Source: CAWBRT01 sp963819175 (GTDB lineage: Bacteria > Acidobacteriota > Terriglobia > Terriglobales > Acidobacteriaceae). Taken from it: 64,000 nucleotides of DNA. The stretch lies in contig CAWFVJ010000013.1 in assembly GCA_963819175.1 (NCBI GenBank), positions 1 to 64,000 on the forward strand. Reading direction: 5' to 3'. The translations under genes were made by a program, and so were the position numbers. Shown one piece after another: positions 16,080 through 25,784 of this stretch; within the stretch, counting starts at the first letter, position 1; each line of letters opens with the position of its first letter. The notes below the pieces were generated by a model. The model did not search any database. It was not told the DNA's origin and saw only the letters and a program-made list of their open reading frames with translations.

Positions 16080-16577
16080 GTGCGTAATGTATGTGAATGT
16101 GGGGAAAAATCGAGGGTAGTTCGTGGGGACTACCTGTTTGAAGAAAGCGGCCTGGACAATGTTGTGCTGCGCAAAGCGAAACTGCTTAAATGCGACCAAT
16201 GCGGCAGTGTCACGCCGTTGTTATCCAATATCAATCAACTGATGCAGGTCATCGCCTCTGCTCTGGTACTCAAGCCTTCTGAATTGGCGGGTAAGGAAAT
16301 CCGTTTTCTGCGCAAATATATTGGACTGACTGGCGAGCAGTTTGGAAGAAAGCTTGGGCTCACGAAAGAGCACGTCTCGCGAATCGAAAACGAGAAGCAT
16401 CCGGTCGGAACCCAGACCGAACGACTGATTCGCTATGTTTCGATTTCGGCGGTCCCTGAACTGCAACCGGAGATGACGCAGTTACTCGAGTTGCTCGACA
16501 CGATTAAGAACGAACCCCTGAAAGAGCGCATCGAGATCAACGCCGCAACCGGCTCGTTCGAGTACGCCGCCGCATAA
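16080..16577 (+). CDS. MqsA-type antitoxin: zinc-binding domain plus HTH
   Basis: This is a roughly 165-residue DNA-binding antitoxin candidate. The N-terminal part has CECGEK and LKCDQCGS, a cysteine set for zinc as in MqsA/YgiT. The C-terminal part is a Cro/C1-type HTH: LRKYIGLTGEQFGRKLGLT followed by KEHVSRIENEKHPVG. GTG 16080 is preceded by GGGCAGG at a normal distance; a TTG at 16062 would add six residues. Antitoxins of this class bind the toxin with the N-terminal domain and repress their own operon, and a palindrome at 15741-15755 could be the target. A terminator is not obvious. Confidence 0.8.
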   Translation: MRNVCECGEKSRVVRGDYLFEESGLDNVVLRKAKLLKCDQCGSVTPLLSNINQLMQVIASALVLKPSELAGKEIRFLRKYIGLTGEQFGRKLGLTKEHVSRIENEKHPVGTQTERLIRYVSISAVPELQPEMTQLLELLDTIKNEPLKERIEINAATGSFEYAAA

Positions 16578-16599
16578 ATCGAACAATCGCAACCGCCAG

Positions 16600-16925
16600 A
16601 AGAAACTACCCCACGTTAGCCAAAACTGGCGGAACGTGGGGCACCAATGCTTCCTAGAGCCTGTTTCATGGTGCTTTGAAGGGGCATGGCTTTAGCCATG
16701 CCGTCCAGAGCCAAGAACATTGGGGCTTTAGCCCCCGAGGGGTGGCTGGTGCCCCACATCTGCCGCCGTTAGCAGATGTGGGTAGTCGGTTTCGCCCCCA
16801 GAATACCGCCTAATAAGACACACTTCACGAATGTCATCCTGAGCGTCGCGAAGGATCTGCTCTTTCGCGATGCTGGGATGGGTGCCTGGTGGCCCACATC
16901 CGCCGCCGTTGGCGAATGTGGGGAC
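16600..16925. repeat. Several palindromic repeats in both orientations
   Basis: The region has CTACCCCACGTTAGCC/GGAACGTGGGGCACC (reverse orientation, 16607-16645), GGGGCATGGCTTTAGCCATGCC (16681-16702), GGGGCTTTAGCCCC (16723-16736), an ACATCTGC type (16748-16784), the TCATCCTGAGCGTCGCGAAGGATCTGC unit (near 16834) and an ACATCCGCC type (16888-16922). No gene lies in 16578-16977. Confidence 0.8.
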
Positions 16926-16977
16926 AACGAGAATCTACGGGAATAGATTTCTATCCTTAATACGCTGAGGCTGGGTG

Positions 16978-17811
16978 CTACTGGACATCGGCCACCTTTT
17001 CTTCGACCAATGTCACCTTCATATCCGGATAGTAAAGCAACTCCTTGGTGGGCATTTTGATCACCTTCTGCGGCTGTCCAAAATTCGCAATGACCTCATC
17101 CCTCGTCTGGCCTATTGAAATCGTCTTAGCCTGCGGGGGCTGCATGTCCGCCGGTGGTGGTAGGGGTGGAGCAATTGGCGCTAACGCCGGTTGCTGTGCC
17201 GCAGCGTTGGTGGAAGACCCAAGCGAAGTGAACACCGTGTCGCCATTGATATATGCCGTGATTTCCGTGCCCGAAGGAATCGTGATGTCCTTGCCATGCA
17301 CGAAGAGGAACAGCGGTGCGGCGGGAAAGAACACAATACTTGTAGCTACGATTGCGCCAGTCATTGCGCCAACGTGCCCTCCACCCTTCGTGTCTTTCGT
17401 GGCGCGCAGTGCAGCCTTTTCGCCGTTGGTCATCTTCACGGACTCAATGGTGATGTTCAGCTTGCCGGCACGCCCCATGCTTTTCTTATGCTCCGACTCG
17501 GTCACTTTTCCAATAGCGAGGCCGCCTTGCGGAATGACCGTGACGCCGTCGAGCATAACCGGGTCGAGCACCTCGAAATCAACTTGGTCGTTGGCTTTGC
17601 AATCTGCCGATGAGAGATTGCGCTTGGTGCGCATCCGCACCGGCGTGCTGTCCTCAAGAATCGGGTTCCCATCAGGAGTGTGTTTCACTGCAATTTGGGA
17701 AGCTGCTGATGTTGCGGGCCGCGCACTTTGCGGTTCAGGGGCCTGCTGGGCAAATAAGTACGGTTCAGCCGCGAACAAAACCGTCAGGAAAAGGGCACAG
17801 AATCTGCGCAT
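16978..17811 (-). CDS. Exported hypothetical protein with a BamE/SmpA-like C-terminal motif
   Basis: This 277-residue protein has a signal peptide (MRRFCALFLTVLFAAEPYLF, then AQQ). Its middle region (TPVRMRTKRNLSSADCKAND, VDFEVLDPVMLDGVTVIPQG) resembles acidobacterial exported proteins with no assigned role. A short hydrophobic stretch (GAIVATSIVFFPAAPLFLFV) and a Pro-rich linker (APIAPPLPPPADMQPPQ) follow. The last 50 residues, ISIGQTRDEVIANFGQPQKV, recall the SmpA/OmlA/BamE small-domain motif. It is predicted to be periplasmic or envelope-associated. It stands alone, facing away from the toxin-antitoxin pair. Confidence 0.7.
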   Translation of the reverse strand: MRRFCALFLTVLFAAEPYLFAQQAPEPQSARPATSAASQIAVKHTPDGNPILEDSTPVRMRTKRNLSSADCKANDQVDFEVLDPVMLDGVTVIPQGGLAIGKVTESEHKKSMGRAGKLNITIESVKMTNGEKAALRATKDTKGGGHVGAMTGAIVATSIVFFPAAPLFLFVHGKDITIPSGTEITAYINGDTVFTSLGSSTNAAAQQPALAPIAPPLPPPADMQPPQAKTISIGQTRDEVIANFGQPQKVIKMPTKELLYYPDMKVTLVEEKVADVQ

Positions 17812-17884
17812 GGTAGCACCTCTCCTAAATTCAGGTACTCAGAATGCCCCAAACTATATGCCTCGCAAGAAAATCGAGCACGGT

Positions 17885-17946
17885 ATTTCTACTTTGGCTG
17901 GTGCCCCACGTCCCGCCCGCAGTTGGCTGACGTGGGGTAGTTTCTT
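17885..17946. repeat. ACGTC-type palindromic repeat
   Basis: GCTGGTGCCCCACGTCCCGC pairs with GGCTGACGTGGGGTAGTTTC. It lies between the exported-protein gene and kdsA. Confidence 0.8.
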
Positions 17947-18007
17947 CAGGCAGTCCCCCGCACTCTCACTTTCCACTATCCCCATCCATCCCGTACAATC
18001 GCTTCGC

Positions 18008-18820
18008 ATGTCCTTTCAGGTACAGAGTGTCACCATCGGCGGGCCTGAGCTGTTTCTCATCGCCGGGCCTTGCGTCATCGAGAGCGAAGAGCACGCGCTC
18101 AAGATGGCTGCGGCCATCGCCGCCGTGGCGCGGCAGCTCGGCATTCCGTACATCTTCAAAGCCTCTTACGACAAGGCGAACCGCACTTCGCTCGGCAGCT
18201 TCCGCGGCCCCGGTCTGAAGCAGGGGTTGGCGATCCTGCGCAAGGTGGCCGAGTGTGTCAAGGTTCCGGTGCTGACCGATGTCCACGAACCTGGTCATGT
18301 GAACGCCGCCGCCGAGGCGGTCGATGTGCTACAGATTCCGGCGTTTCTTTGCCGTCAGACCGATCTGCTGGTGGCAGCCGCCAGGTCCGGACGCGCCGTC
18401 AACATCAAGAAGGGCCAGTTCGTCGCGCCCGGGGACATGCGCCACGCCGTCGCCAAGGTGCGCGAGACGGGCAACGACCGCGTCTTTCTCACCGAGCGCG
18501 GAGCATCGTTTGGCTATAACAATCTGGTGGTCGACATGCGCTCGCTGCCCATCATGCGCGAGTTTGCGCCCGTGGTTTTCGACGCCACACACTCTGTACA
18601 GCTTCCTTCGGCAGGAGTGCAGTCCGGAGGCCAGCCGCAGTTTATTCCGCTGCTTTCGCGCGCAGCGGTCGCCGCCGGAGTTGACGGAATCTTCATGGAA
18701 GTACACGACAACCCCCGCGAGGCAAAGTCGGACGGAGCCAACGCGCTCGATCTGAAGCTGCTGCGCCCGACCATGGAAGAGCTGCTCCGTGTGCGTCAGG
18801 CAGTTTCTCCCCGTCCATAA
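18008..18820 (+). CDS. kdsA: 3-deoxy-D-manno-octulosonate 8-phosphate synthase, metal-dependent type
   Basis: This 270-residue enzyme condenses phosphoenolpyruvate with arabinose 5-phosphate to make Kdo8P for lipopolysaccharide. ATG 18008 (MSFQVQSVTIGG) is the right start; the open frame extends about 960 bases upstream across another gene. The motif AGPCVIESEE with Cys22 replaces the Asn found in metal-independent enzymes. The other ligands are visible as His in DATHSVQLP, Glu in FMEVHDNP and Asp in AKSDGANALDL. It is therefore predicted to be a class II, metal-requiring KdsA like that of Aquifex. No other Kdo gene is adjacent. Confidence 0.95.
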   Translation: MSFQVQSVTIGGPELFLIAGPCVIESEEHALKMAAAIAAVARQLGIPYIFKASYDKANRTSLGSFRGPGLKQGLAILRKVAECVKVPVLTDVHEPGHVNAAAEAVDVLQIPAFLCRQTDLLVAAARSGRAVNIKKGQFVAPGDMRHAVAKVRETGNDRVFLTERGASFGYNNLVVDMRSLPIMREFAPVVFDATHSVQLPSAGVQSGGQPQFIPLLSRAAVAAGVDGIFMEVHDNPREAKSDGANALDLKLLRPTMEELLRVRQAVSPRP

Positions 18821-19003
18821 TTATTTCTGGAGCGTTCACGCTACATAGCACTTGCGCATTACCGGACGTTGCAGCCCGCGATTTAAGCGACAAAATCAGC
18901 GCAATTTCAGGGCAGACATGCCCGCGCGGACCCCGTTGGATATACCTTCCTGGTAACCTGGTATACCTTCCTAGTAACCTGGCTAATACACTTCTCGAGT
19001 TGC

Positions 19004-19210
19004 TGTATACCGCCCAAAAAACGTCATTCCGAGCGAGCGGCGCTTTGCGATGCGAGTCGAGGAATCTTTTGTGTTCCTTCGCCGCGGAAAACACAAGATC
19101 CCTCCACTCCGCGCCCGAACAGCTTCTTGCTCATCGAGTGCACTGTCGGGTACGCAGCTTGGCTGCTCCGGCCTGCGGGCGCTGGGCACTTCGGTCGGGA
19201 TGACGCTTAC
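19004..19210 (+). repeat. About 200-base dispersed repeat, copy 1
   Basis: It begins ATACCGCCCAAAAAACGTCA, includes TTCCGAGCGAGCGGCGCTTT and CACAAGATCCCTCCACTCCG, and ends CACTTCGGTCGGGATGACG. Two further copies lie at about 28850-29030 (same strand) and 45920-46110 (opposite strand). Internally it is two facing modules: a GTCATTCCGAGCG...GAGGAATCTT half and an inverted AAGATCCCTCC...CGGGATGAC half. Confidence 0.85.
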
Positions 19211-19252
19211 GAAATTAACTCGACGGGCGGCTACATCAATCCGGGAACTACT

Positions 19253-19435
19253 CTAAGCCTTTTCCGTCGTCTCTTCTTTAGCGGTCTTTTTGCCGGCCTG
19301 CGCGGGCTGGGTTGCGTCCTCTTGTTTTGGCTGAACTGGCGACTTTGCCAGCTCGGCTGCCTTCTTCTTCTGCTCGGCCCAATGCTTCTCCATGTCACGC
19401 AAATGTTCATTCTTCATGGAAACAGCTTGCCACAT
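19253..19435 (-). CDS. Small charged hypothetical protein
   Basis: This is a 60-residue frame, MWQAVSMKNEHLRDMEKHWA, followed by a Lys/Glu/Gln-rich tail (EQKKKAAELAKSPVQPKQED) with no hydrophobic segment. MKNEHLRD (54 residues) is an alternative start. The sequence looks like a soluble helical or coiled-coil protein, but no ribosome binding site is evident and I recognise no family. It could be the remnant of a longer gene in this decayed zone. Confidence 0.35.
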   Translation of the reverse strand: MWQAVSMKNEHLRDMEKHWAEQKKKAAELAKSPVQPKQEDATQPAQAGKKTAKEETTEKA

Positions 19436-19490
19436 ACGGCGCGCGCTCGCTAGTGCCCGTCAATTTTCGAAGCTGACTGAGTTCAAAATT

Positions 19491-19926
19491 TCAGCTCGCC
19501 CTTTGAGAAGCGGCTATGCTCTTCTTCCTGGCAGGGGGCTTCTGTACCACGTGGGATTTCTTCATCGCGACCTTGACGGTTAAGAGCTTCTCCACCATAG
19601 CAAGCAATTTAGCCGGCCCATCCCCTTTACTCAGGAAATTGTGGGCACCACGGTATTTCACTCGCGCAGGTATCTTGTCAGGGCAGCCGCTGCAGATCAG
19701 ACCGGCAGTTTTGGCTTTTCCTTCAGCAGTAGTTCAGCCACCTGACTGCCATCCATGCCCGGCATCTGAAAAGCTTTAATAACGATATCAATCGAGTGGG
19801 TTCGAGTGATTGCGATTCCGGTCAGCCCGTCGGGAGAAGTCACAACTGTGTACCGCTGTTCCCCAGTACCGCTTTGTGACATTGAAGTATCTTAGGATCA
19901 TCGTCAATGCAGAGGATGGTAACCAT
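19491..19926 (-). pseudogene. CheY-like response regulator broken by two frameshifts
   Basis: The first frame reads MVTILCIDDDPKILQCHKAV from ATG 19926 with the acidic cluster of a receiver domain. The second gives YTVVTSPDGLTGIAITRTHS and FQMPGMDGSQVAELLLKEKP. The third gives ICSGCPDKIPARVKYRGAHN, LLAMVEKLLTVKV and a Lys-rich tail to TGA at 19491. A missing base near 19855 and another near 19700 would rejoin them into about 145 residues. The phosphoacceptor segment reads DIVIKAFQMP, where VDFQMP is expected, so the phosphoryl-accepting Asp seems lost. Confidence 0.72.
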
Positions 19927-20006
19927 ACCGCATCACCGCTAACTACATAGTAACTATTTTGGCGGTCTTGTCGGTACGATTGGGAACTCTCAAACGTGCG
20001 CTGACG

Positions 20007-20773
20007 TCACAGCAACCCGCACTGCCGCTGCCATTCCCCAGTCCGCTGTTGCAGCAGGTCATAGCATTCACAAACAGTTTTTTCCAGCCCACGCCGGTTC
20101 AGGATGATGACTCTTCCTCGTGTATAGGAAATCAATCGCGCCTTCTGCAAGAGACAGGCGAACTTCGAAACGCTCGATCGGCGGGTCCCTATCATCTGCG
20201 AAAGGAAGTCCTGTGTAATGGGAAAAGCGCTGCAGCCGAGGCGGTCCTGCGTCATTAACAGCCACCGCGCCAGTCTGTCGCGCACACCATGAGCCGGTTG
20301 CACGCTGCTGTCTGTATCACCTGCAAGATCAAGAACTGCGCATACTGCTGCAGTCGGCGCTCCAGTTGGGGGTATTGGCGGAACAAGGACGGAAGCGAGC
20401 TGGCATCGACCCGGTATGCGGTTGCTTCGACTTGAACTATGGTTCTGGCCTGGGCGGTCCGAAAACCCGCAATCAATGGCAGCCCTGAAAATCCTTCCTT
20501 TCCGATCAGCGCCACAGCCACAAGTTTGCCGTCAGGCATGGCGCTCAGAATCGAGAACATTCCTGAATTGCAAAAGTATCCGGACTTAAGCGGCTCCCCG
20601 GCCTCGTGCAAAACCTGGCGAGGTCTCAATCGCACGAATTCCAGGTTCGACAATACCGCCTTGCAATCTTCGCGTGGCAGATCGAGCAGGATTTGGTTCT
20701 GTATCTGAAGTTCCTCACCATTTCGTCTCGATGGTGAGGGTCCCGTTGGAAGGACTGGGGAAGGCTTGGCCAT
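20007..20773 (-). pseudogene. Crp/Fnr-family regulator with a frameshift before the HTH
   Basis: ATG 20773 starts MAKPSPVLPTGPSPSRRNGE. The cyclic-nucleotide-binding-type beta barrel is clear (LEFVRLRPRQVLHEAGEPLK, SGMFSILSAMPDGKLVAVAL, GKEGFSGLPLIAGF). The frame ends in unrelated residues near 20255, and the next frame supplies VRDRLARWLLMTQDRLGCSA, FPITQDFLSQMIGTRRSSVS and the Crp-type recognition region. One missing base near 20290 explains the break; the rejoined protein would be about 255 residues. It lies just downstream (minus strand) of the IS66 remnant. Confidence 0.78.
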
Positions 20774-20977
20774 ACGGCACCCCGCAGCGAAATCATCTTC
20801 CGACGTCGCAAAACCGGAGCAGAACCCAGGGCCAGCCTGAGAGTATGCACCCGACTGCCGCCATTTCAAGTCCGTCTATCACAAGCAGGTGTGATCCGCC
20901 ATAAAAATGGATAGATTATCAGTGCGTCTGACCAAACCATCTTCTCTGGCGGCCTGCAAATGTGATGAACTGCGGGC

Positions 20978-21328
20978 ATGAGTGAAGAACAAGCCGTTGT
21001 TCAGGTAAGACGTCCTCGCCGGAGAGCAGAGAGCATTCGCCAGTTGGTGAAGGAATTTCACGAAGAAAATCGAGCCAAGCGGAATTCTGCCGTCGGCATG
21101 CGGTCCCGCTAAGCACGTTGCGGCGGTATTGAAGAAGCATGGCGACGACGAGGATGCAACGGGTAAGGTCTGTGCTGGGCTGGTGGCGGTGGAGTTTGCA
21201 GGCCCGATGCCGCAGGGGGCCGAAAAGCTCTCGCCGCGCTTCTCCCCGGTGGACGAAGGATTGAAGTGGGCATGGGCTTTGATGCCTCGACGCTTGCCCA
21301 GATCGTGGCCGTGCTGGAGAGGATGTAG
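20978..21328 (+). pseudogene. IS66 TnpA remnant (frameshifted)
   Basis: ATG 20978 gives MSEEQAVVQVRRPRRRAESI, then RQLVKEFHEENRAKRNSAVG, and stops. Another frame holds FCRRHAVPLSTLRRYLKKHG and LVAVEFAGPMPQGAEKL. A third ends IEVGMGFDASTLAQIVAVLE at TAG 21328, where the tnpB start overlaps. These are the pieces of an IS66 orf1 HTH accessory protein, broken by at least two single-base changes. Confidence 0.75.
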
Positions 21329-21330
21329 TG

Positions 21331-21717
21331 ATGTTCGGAGTGGGCGCTGCCACGCGCATCTATCTGGCGCCGGGATCTACTGACATGCGCAAGGGCGCCA
21401 ATGGCCTCTACGGTTTGGTGCGCGATCAATTGCAGTGTGACCCTCTCAGTGGGCATCTGTTTTTGTTTTCCAACGCACAGAGAAATCGGCTGAAGCTGAT
21501 CTATTGGGACGGCACAGGGATTTGGGTACGTGCGAAAACGCTTCAAAAAGGGCGTTACCGCTGGCCTATTGCGAGTGAAGGACAGACCAAGGTTACGCTC
21601 ACGCAGGAAGAGTTGGCGACGCTGATCGGCGGCATCGATCTTGGGCAAACCGAGCGTCGCAGGTGGTATCGCAGGCCTGTCGGCGAAGAACCTCAAAGGG
21701 CACGATTTACCGCATAA
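21331..21717 (+). CDS. tnpB: IS66 family accessory protein TnpB
   Basis: This 128-residue protein is intact. It starts MFGVGAATRIYLAPGSTDMR and continues KGANGLYGLVRDQLQCDPLS, LFLFSNAQRNRLKLIYWDGT and GRYRWP, a textbook IS66 Orf2/TnpB. It is required with TnpA and TnpC for transposition of IS66 elements, though its biochemical role is not settled. The tnpA stop and a possible GTG start at 21328 overlap, typical of translational coupling. With both partners broken it should be non-functional on its own. Confidence 0.92.
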   Translation: MFGVGAATRIYLAPGSTDMRKGANGLYGLVRDQLQCDPLSGHLFLFSNAQRNRLKLIYWDGTGIWVRAKTLQKGRYRWPIASEGQTKVTLTQEELATLIGGIDLGQTERRRWYRRPVGEEPQRARFTA

Positions 21718-21797
21718 ATACTGAAGAAAACGCTTGTGCATCCACAAGAGTTTCTGCTATTCAACACACATCGTGAGTGAGATCTCCCAGCCCCTCG

Positions 21798-23340
21798 AAA
21801 TGTCCACTCTGATCTCATTGCCGTCTCTGGCTGACGCAGCCATCATCGTAACCTGAAGATAAACTGGACACCGCGCAGCAGCAACTGGATTCCACGCAGC
21901 AGCGTTTACAGTTTGCGGAGTTGAAGGTTCAGATGCTGGAAGAGAAGCTCGTCTGCAGCGGATTGCAAAGTATGGTCCGAGCAGCGAGAAGCTGGCGACC
22001 CTGCAGATGGAGTTGCTGGAAGAAGAACCGGGTCAGTGATGAGGAGGTCCAAGCGGAAAACCAACCGAACGCTTACCTTCCACGCGAAACCGCCGTAAGC
22101 ATCCTGGCCGTCAGTCGTTGCTGGGCGAATCTGCCGCGGGTGGAGCGGGTGATTGCATGCACCCCCGCGCAATGCGTATATGCGGCCAGCGCGGGAGCGG
22201 AGACCGCGGTGATCGGCGACCAGGAAGAGCCAGCATCTGGATGCGGAAGCCGCCGAAGTACTTCGTCGTGGTGACCAAGCGCGAAGAGGGCCTGCACAGT
22301 TGGCGAGGAGCAGGCGATGGTGCCGCTGCCGCCAAGGATCATCGAGAAAAGCCTGGTGAGCCATCGGCGTGGTGATCGACACGCTGATTAACAAATACTC
22401 GAGCCACCTTCCGTTATACCGTCAAAGCGCGATCTTACTTCGCGATGTTGGGGTGGAGATCAGCCGGGCTACGATGGACGGATGGGTGATGCAGGTGGGC
22501 GAGTCGCTGATACCACTGGTGGAGCGATGCGGCAAGAGCTGATCGGAAGCGGATATATCCAGGCCGATGATATGCTCGGTGGGCGTGCAAATGCATGATC
22601 GCCGCGGCAGAAATCACCAAGGCTATCTGTGGCAATACGGCAGTCCAGGCCGTGAGGTGGTCTTCGACTTTCGCATGAGTCGCGCTCGGGAGGGGCCGAG
22701 GCAGTTCTTGAAGTTCCAGGTCTGCTCCAGCAGACGGGTATGCCGCTTACGACGGCCTGGGGGAGCGCGCGTGATTCATGCTGCGCGCCGGGCGCACGCA
22801 CGCAGGAAGCTGGTCTAATCGGTGCGCCTCAATCCGAAGGATGGAGCCGCCATAGACTTGCTTCAACTCGTCAATGACTTGTTTGCCATCGATGCGAAAG
22901 CGCGGGGAGAAGAACCTGATCTGGCTATGTAATGCCCGGCGGCAAGGAAGATGGCCAGACCACTGCTACAGTATCAGGTCGGCTGGAAGGGCGCGAGAAG
23001 GCGCTGCCGAAGAGTCGCTTTGGAAAGGCTTGTCGATACGCTCTGAACTTATGGGACAAATGCTTACTCCTGATCACCCGGAACTGGAGCTGAAGAACAA
23101 CCTGGCGGAGAACTCCATGCGTCCGGTGGCTCTGGGGCGCCGCAACTGGATCCATCTGGAGATGAAGGCTGGGCTGAAGTGGCGGCGATCCTCAGCGTCA
23201 TTGAAGCTGCCGCCGGCTGCACATTCCGGTGCGCGACTACCTGGCCGCCGATCCTTCCGGGACTCAATGATCTTCCCGTCCAACGCGTCGCCGAGCTCAC
23301 GCCAGCGGCCTGGGCCCGCCAACGCTCACGACTCAGCTAA
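21798..23340 (+). pseudogene. IS66 transposase TnpC, multiple frameshifts
   Basis: Pieces in changing frames match an IS66 transposase: LDSTQQRLQFAELKVQMLEE near the N-terminus, GPSSEKLATLQMELLEEE, a middle part with YSSHLPLYRQ-like sequence near 22395, and a C-terminus LPGLNDLPVQRVAELTPAAW ending ARQRSRLS at TAA 23340. I count at least six frame changes in about 1.5 kb, plus places where text seems missing. It has no chance of making an active transposase as sequenced. Confidence 0.8.
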
Positions 23341-23862
23341 CTCAGCAGCGTGCTTCCCCACCCCATGCGTTTCGTCGACGCATACGATTATCAACACACC
23401 ATCCGCCGCGCGCCGTCTGAAAGCGCTCCTGGCGAACCCAGCGGGTAGCCCATGAGTGGTCCCGGTGCCCGTCGATCTAATAACTGGCTTATAACCGACT
23501 GGTCGCCTCGGGGGTTACGCCGCGGTCGTCTTCGGGGTACAATAAACGTGGGAGATTCTTATGTTCCGGCCAAACTCACATCACGGCGAGTGCTCCCCGA
23601 GGGCGCGTGGCGCGCAGCGCTGTTCGCCTAGGATATCGCTCATCTTGCGCCTTCCAGCTCCCGTCCCAGCCTTTTCCCGGCGACTAACTCACGCCTTCAT
23701 CCTCATTTAGTGCAGCAGCGATTTCGCGGATTCGAGCCAAAAGACCGCTCGTCCCGCGAACAAGTGACTGCGCCGTGGTCCCATCTGGCGGGCCGCCCGC
23801 ACTGTTTGCCCCAAAAATAAAGCGTCAAGCGGGAGCTGTCAGGGGCCCGATGGAGGAATCCA

Positions 23863-25226
23863 ATGAATAGTATGACGATCGCTCTGAACCCGACGAGTTG
23901 CCGGTCCCATGATTCGGACCAAGCTGCCCGGCCCCAATGCGCGCCGCATCCTGGCCGACGATGCCCGCCTCATCTCGCCCTCCTACACCCGCTCCTATCC
24001 GCTGGTGGCCCAGCGCGGACGCGGCATCGTCATCGAGGACGTGGACGGCAACGAGTTCTTCGACTTCTCTGCCGGCATCGCCGTCTGCTCCACCGGCCAT
24101 TGCCATCCCGAGGTGGTCGCCGCCGTGCAGGCCGCAGGCCGCCGAGCTGATCCACATGTCGGGCACGGACTTCTACTACCCGCAGCTCACCGAGCTGGCC
24201 GAGCGACTCTCGCAGATCGCGCCCATGCCCGGCCCGCACCGCGTTCACTACGGCAACTCCGGGACCGAAGCCATCGAGGCCGCGCTCAAACTCGCTCGCT
24301 ACCACACCAAGCGCCGCTACGTGATCGCCTTCTACGGAGCTTCCACGGGCGCACCATGGGCGCGCTCTCGCTCACCTGCTCCAAGGCGCAGCAGCGCCGC
24401 CGTTTTGCTCCGCTGGTGCCCGGCGTGATCCACGCTCCCTTTCCCAACCTCTATCGCCGCCCCGCCGGAGCGACGCCGAGCAGTACGCCCGCGACGCCGC
24501 CCGCTTCATCGAAGACCAGCTCTTCCGCACCGAGCTGCCTCCCGAGGAATGCGCCGCCATCGTCGTCGAAGCCATCCAGGGCGAGGGCGGATACCTGCCC
24601 GCGCCGCCCGCCTTCCTGCAGGAGCTGCGCCACATCTGCGACCGCCACGGCATCCTGCTGGTCATCGACGAAGTGCAGTCCGGCATGGGACGCACCGGCA
24701 AATGGTGGGCCATCGAACACTCCGGGGTCGCCCCGGACATGATCGCCGTCGCCAAGGGCATCGCCAGCGGCCTGCCGCTCGGCGTCCTGATCACCCGCGC
24801 CGAAATCATGGACTGGCTTCCCGGCTCGCACGCCTCCACCTTCGGCGGCAACCCCGTGGCCATCGCCGCCGCCCTGGCCACCATCGACATTCTCGAGCGC
24901 GAGGGCTCGACAACGCCCACGAAGTCGGCGAGCACATCCTCGCCCGCACTACGACTGGCCGCAGCGTCTGCCGCTGGTCGGCGATGTCCGCGGCCGCGGC
25001 CTGATGATCGGCATCGAACTGGTCGCCGACAAGACACACCAAGACTCCCGCCGCCGAGCAGCGCGACCACATCGTCGAGATCGCCTTCGAAAAGGGAGTC
25101 CTGTTCCTCGGCTGCGGCGCCAACACCCTGCGCCTCTGCCCTCCGCTCATCGTCACCAAGCAGCAGGCCGACGTCGCCCTCGACATCCTCGAAGAGTGCA
25201 TCCGCGAAGTGGGGCAAGCGGCATAG
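23863..25226 (+). pseudogene. Class III (acetylornithine/GABA-type) aminotransferase broken by several frameshifts
   Basis: The pieces spell a PLP-dependent class III aminotransferase of about 450 residues: PNARRILADDARLISPSYTR, FFDFSAGIAVCSTGHCHPEV, VHYGNSGTEAIEAALKLARY, HGRTMGALSLT, VVEAIQGEGGYLPAP, VIDEVQSGMGRTGKWWAIEH, the PLP-lysine region VAKGIASGLPLG, and ASTFGGNPVAIAAALATIDI. ATG 23863 has GGAGG six bases upstream but needs a frame correction near 23905. Further breaks lie near 24130, 24340, 24475, 24910, 24955 and 25045. The region is more GC-rich than its neighbours. Real decay and poor sequence both fit. Confidence 0.82.
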
Positions 25227-25317
25227 TTGATCTTATCAACTCTGGAGATCGAAAACCGGGGTTCGCACAATCAGGGATGACCAGCGCGCCGGTGATGTAA
25301 GCGGAACCACGGCAAAA

Positions 25318-25365
25318 CTGCAGGTGCCCCACGTACGCCTGCTTTTGGCTAACGTGGGGCCTAGT
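25318..25365. repeat. ACGT-type palindromic repeat
   Basis: AGGTGCCCCACGTACGCCTG pairs with GGCTAACGTGGGGC. The stretch from 25366 to 25780 has short open frames on the minus strand, none of which I recognise. Confidence 0.7.
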
Positions 25366-25784
25366 TGTTTCGTGGGAATAGATTCCATGTGTGGCGCGCC
25401 GTTGGTTTCGCTTTTCTCGCCTACATCCATAACATGACAATTCGCCTCAACGAAATTGGTAGAGCGCAAGGCTTCGCATCTTCTCAGCAGCTTCATCAAG
25501 TACGATGCAATTGCGGTAGCTTCTGAAGAAAGCTGCTCAGCCAAGGGCGTTTCTTCAATGGTTCTTGTGATTTCAGACAGAGATTCGTCCAAGGAAAATA
25601 ACTATTCCGTTGAAAGCTTTTGACAGAGCGGAACTCCTTCACGCGCTGAATGCAGTTGCGTTCGCAGCACTTCGTGCCAGTGTCTTGATAGATGCTTTGT
25701 CGTGGGTTTCTGCTGAGATTGCCTAACTGTTGCAAAATCCTTTTTCCACAGTTTGCCGGGCGGCAGTTCCGCGGGGCGCTGTCG

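Larger units (their letters stand above)
20978..23518 (+). mobile_element. IS66-family element, largely decayed
   Basis: The tnpA-tnpB-tnpC order is preserved, but only tnpB is intact. A candidate right end is the reverse complement GTAACCCCCGAGGCGACC (23501-23518), which begins GTAA as IS66 ends usually do. I could not find a matching left end upstream of tnpA, so the left boundary is that of the first coding remnant. Confidence 0.7.

Noticed and set aside
25236..25592. Minus-strand frame beginning MDESLSEITRTIEETPLAEQ
   Set aside because: It is helical-looking but runs into a palindromic repeat, has no ribosome site and matches no family I know; too weak to list.
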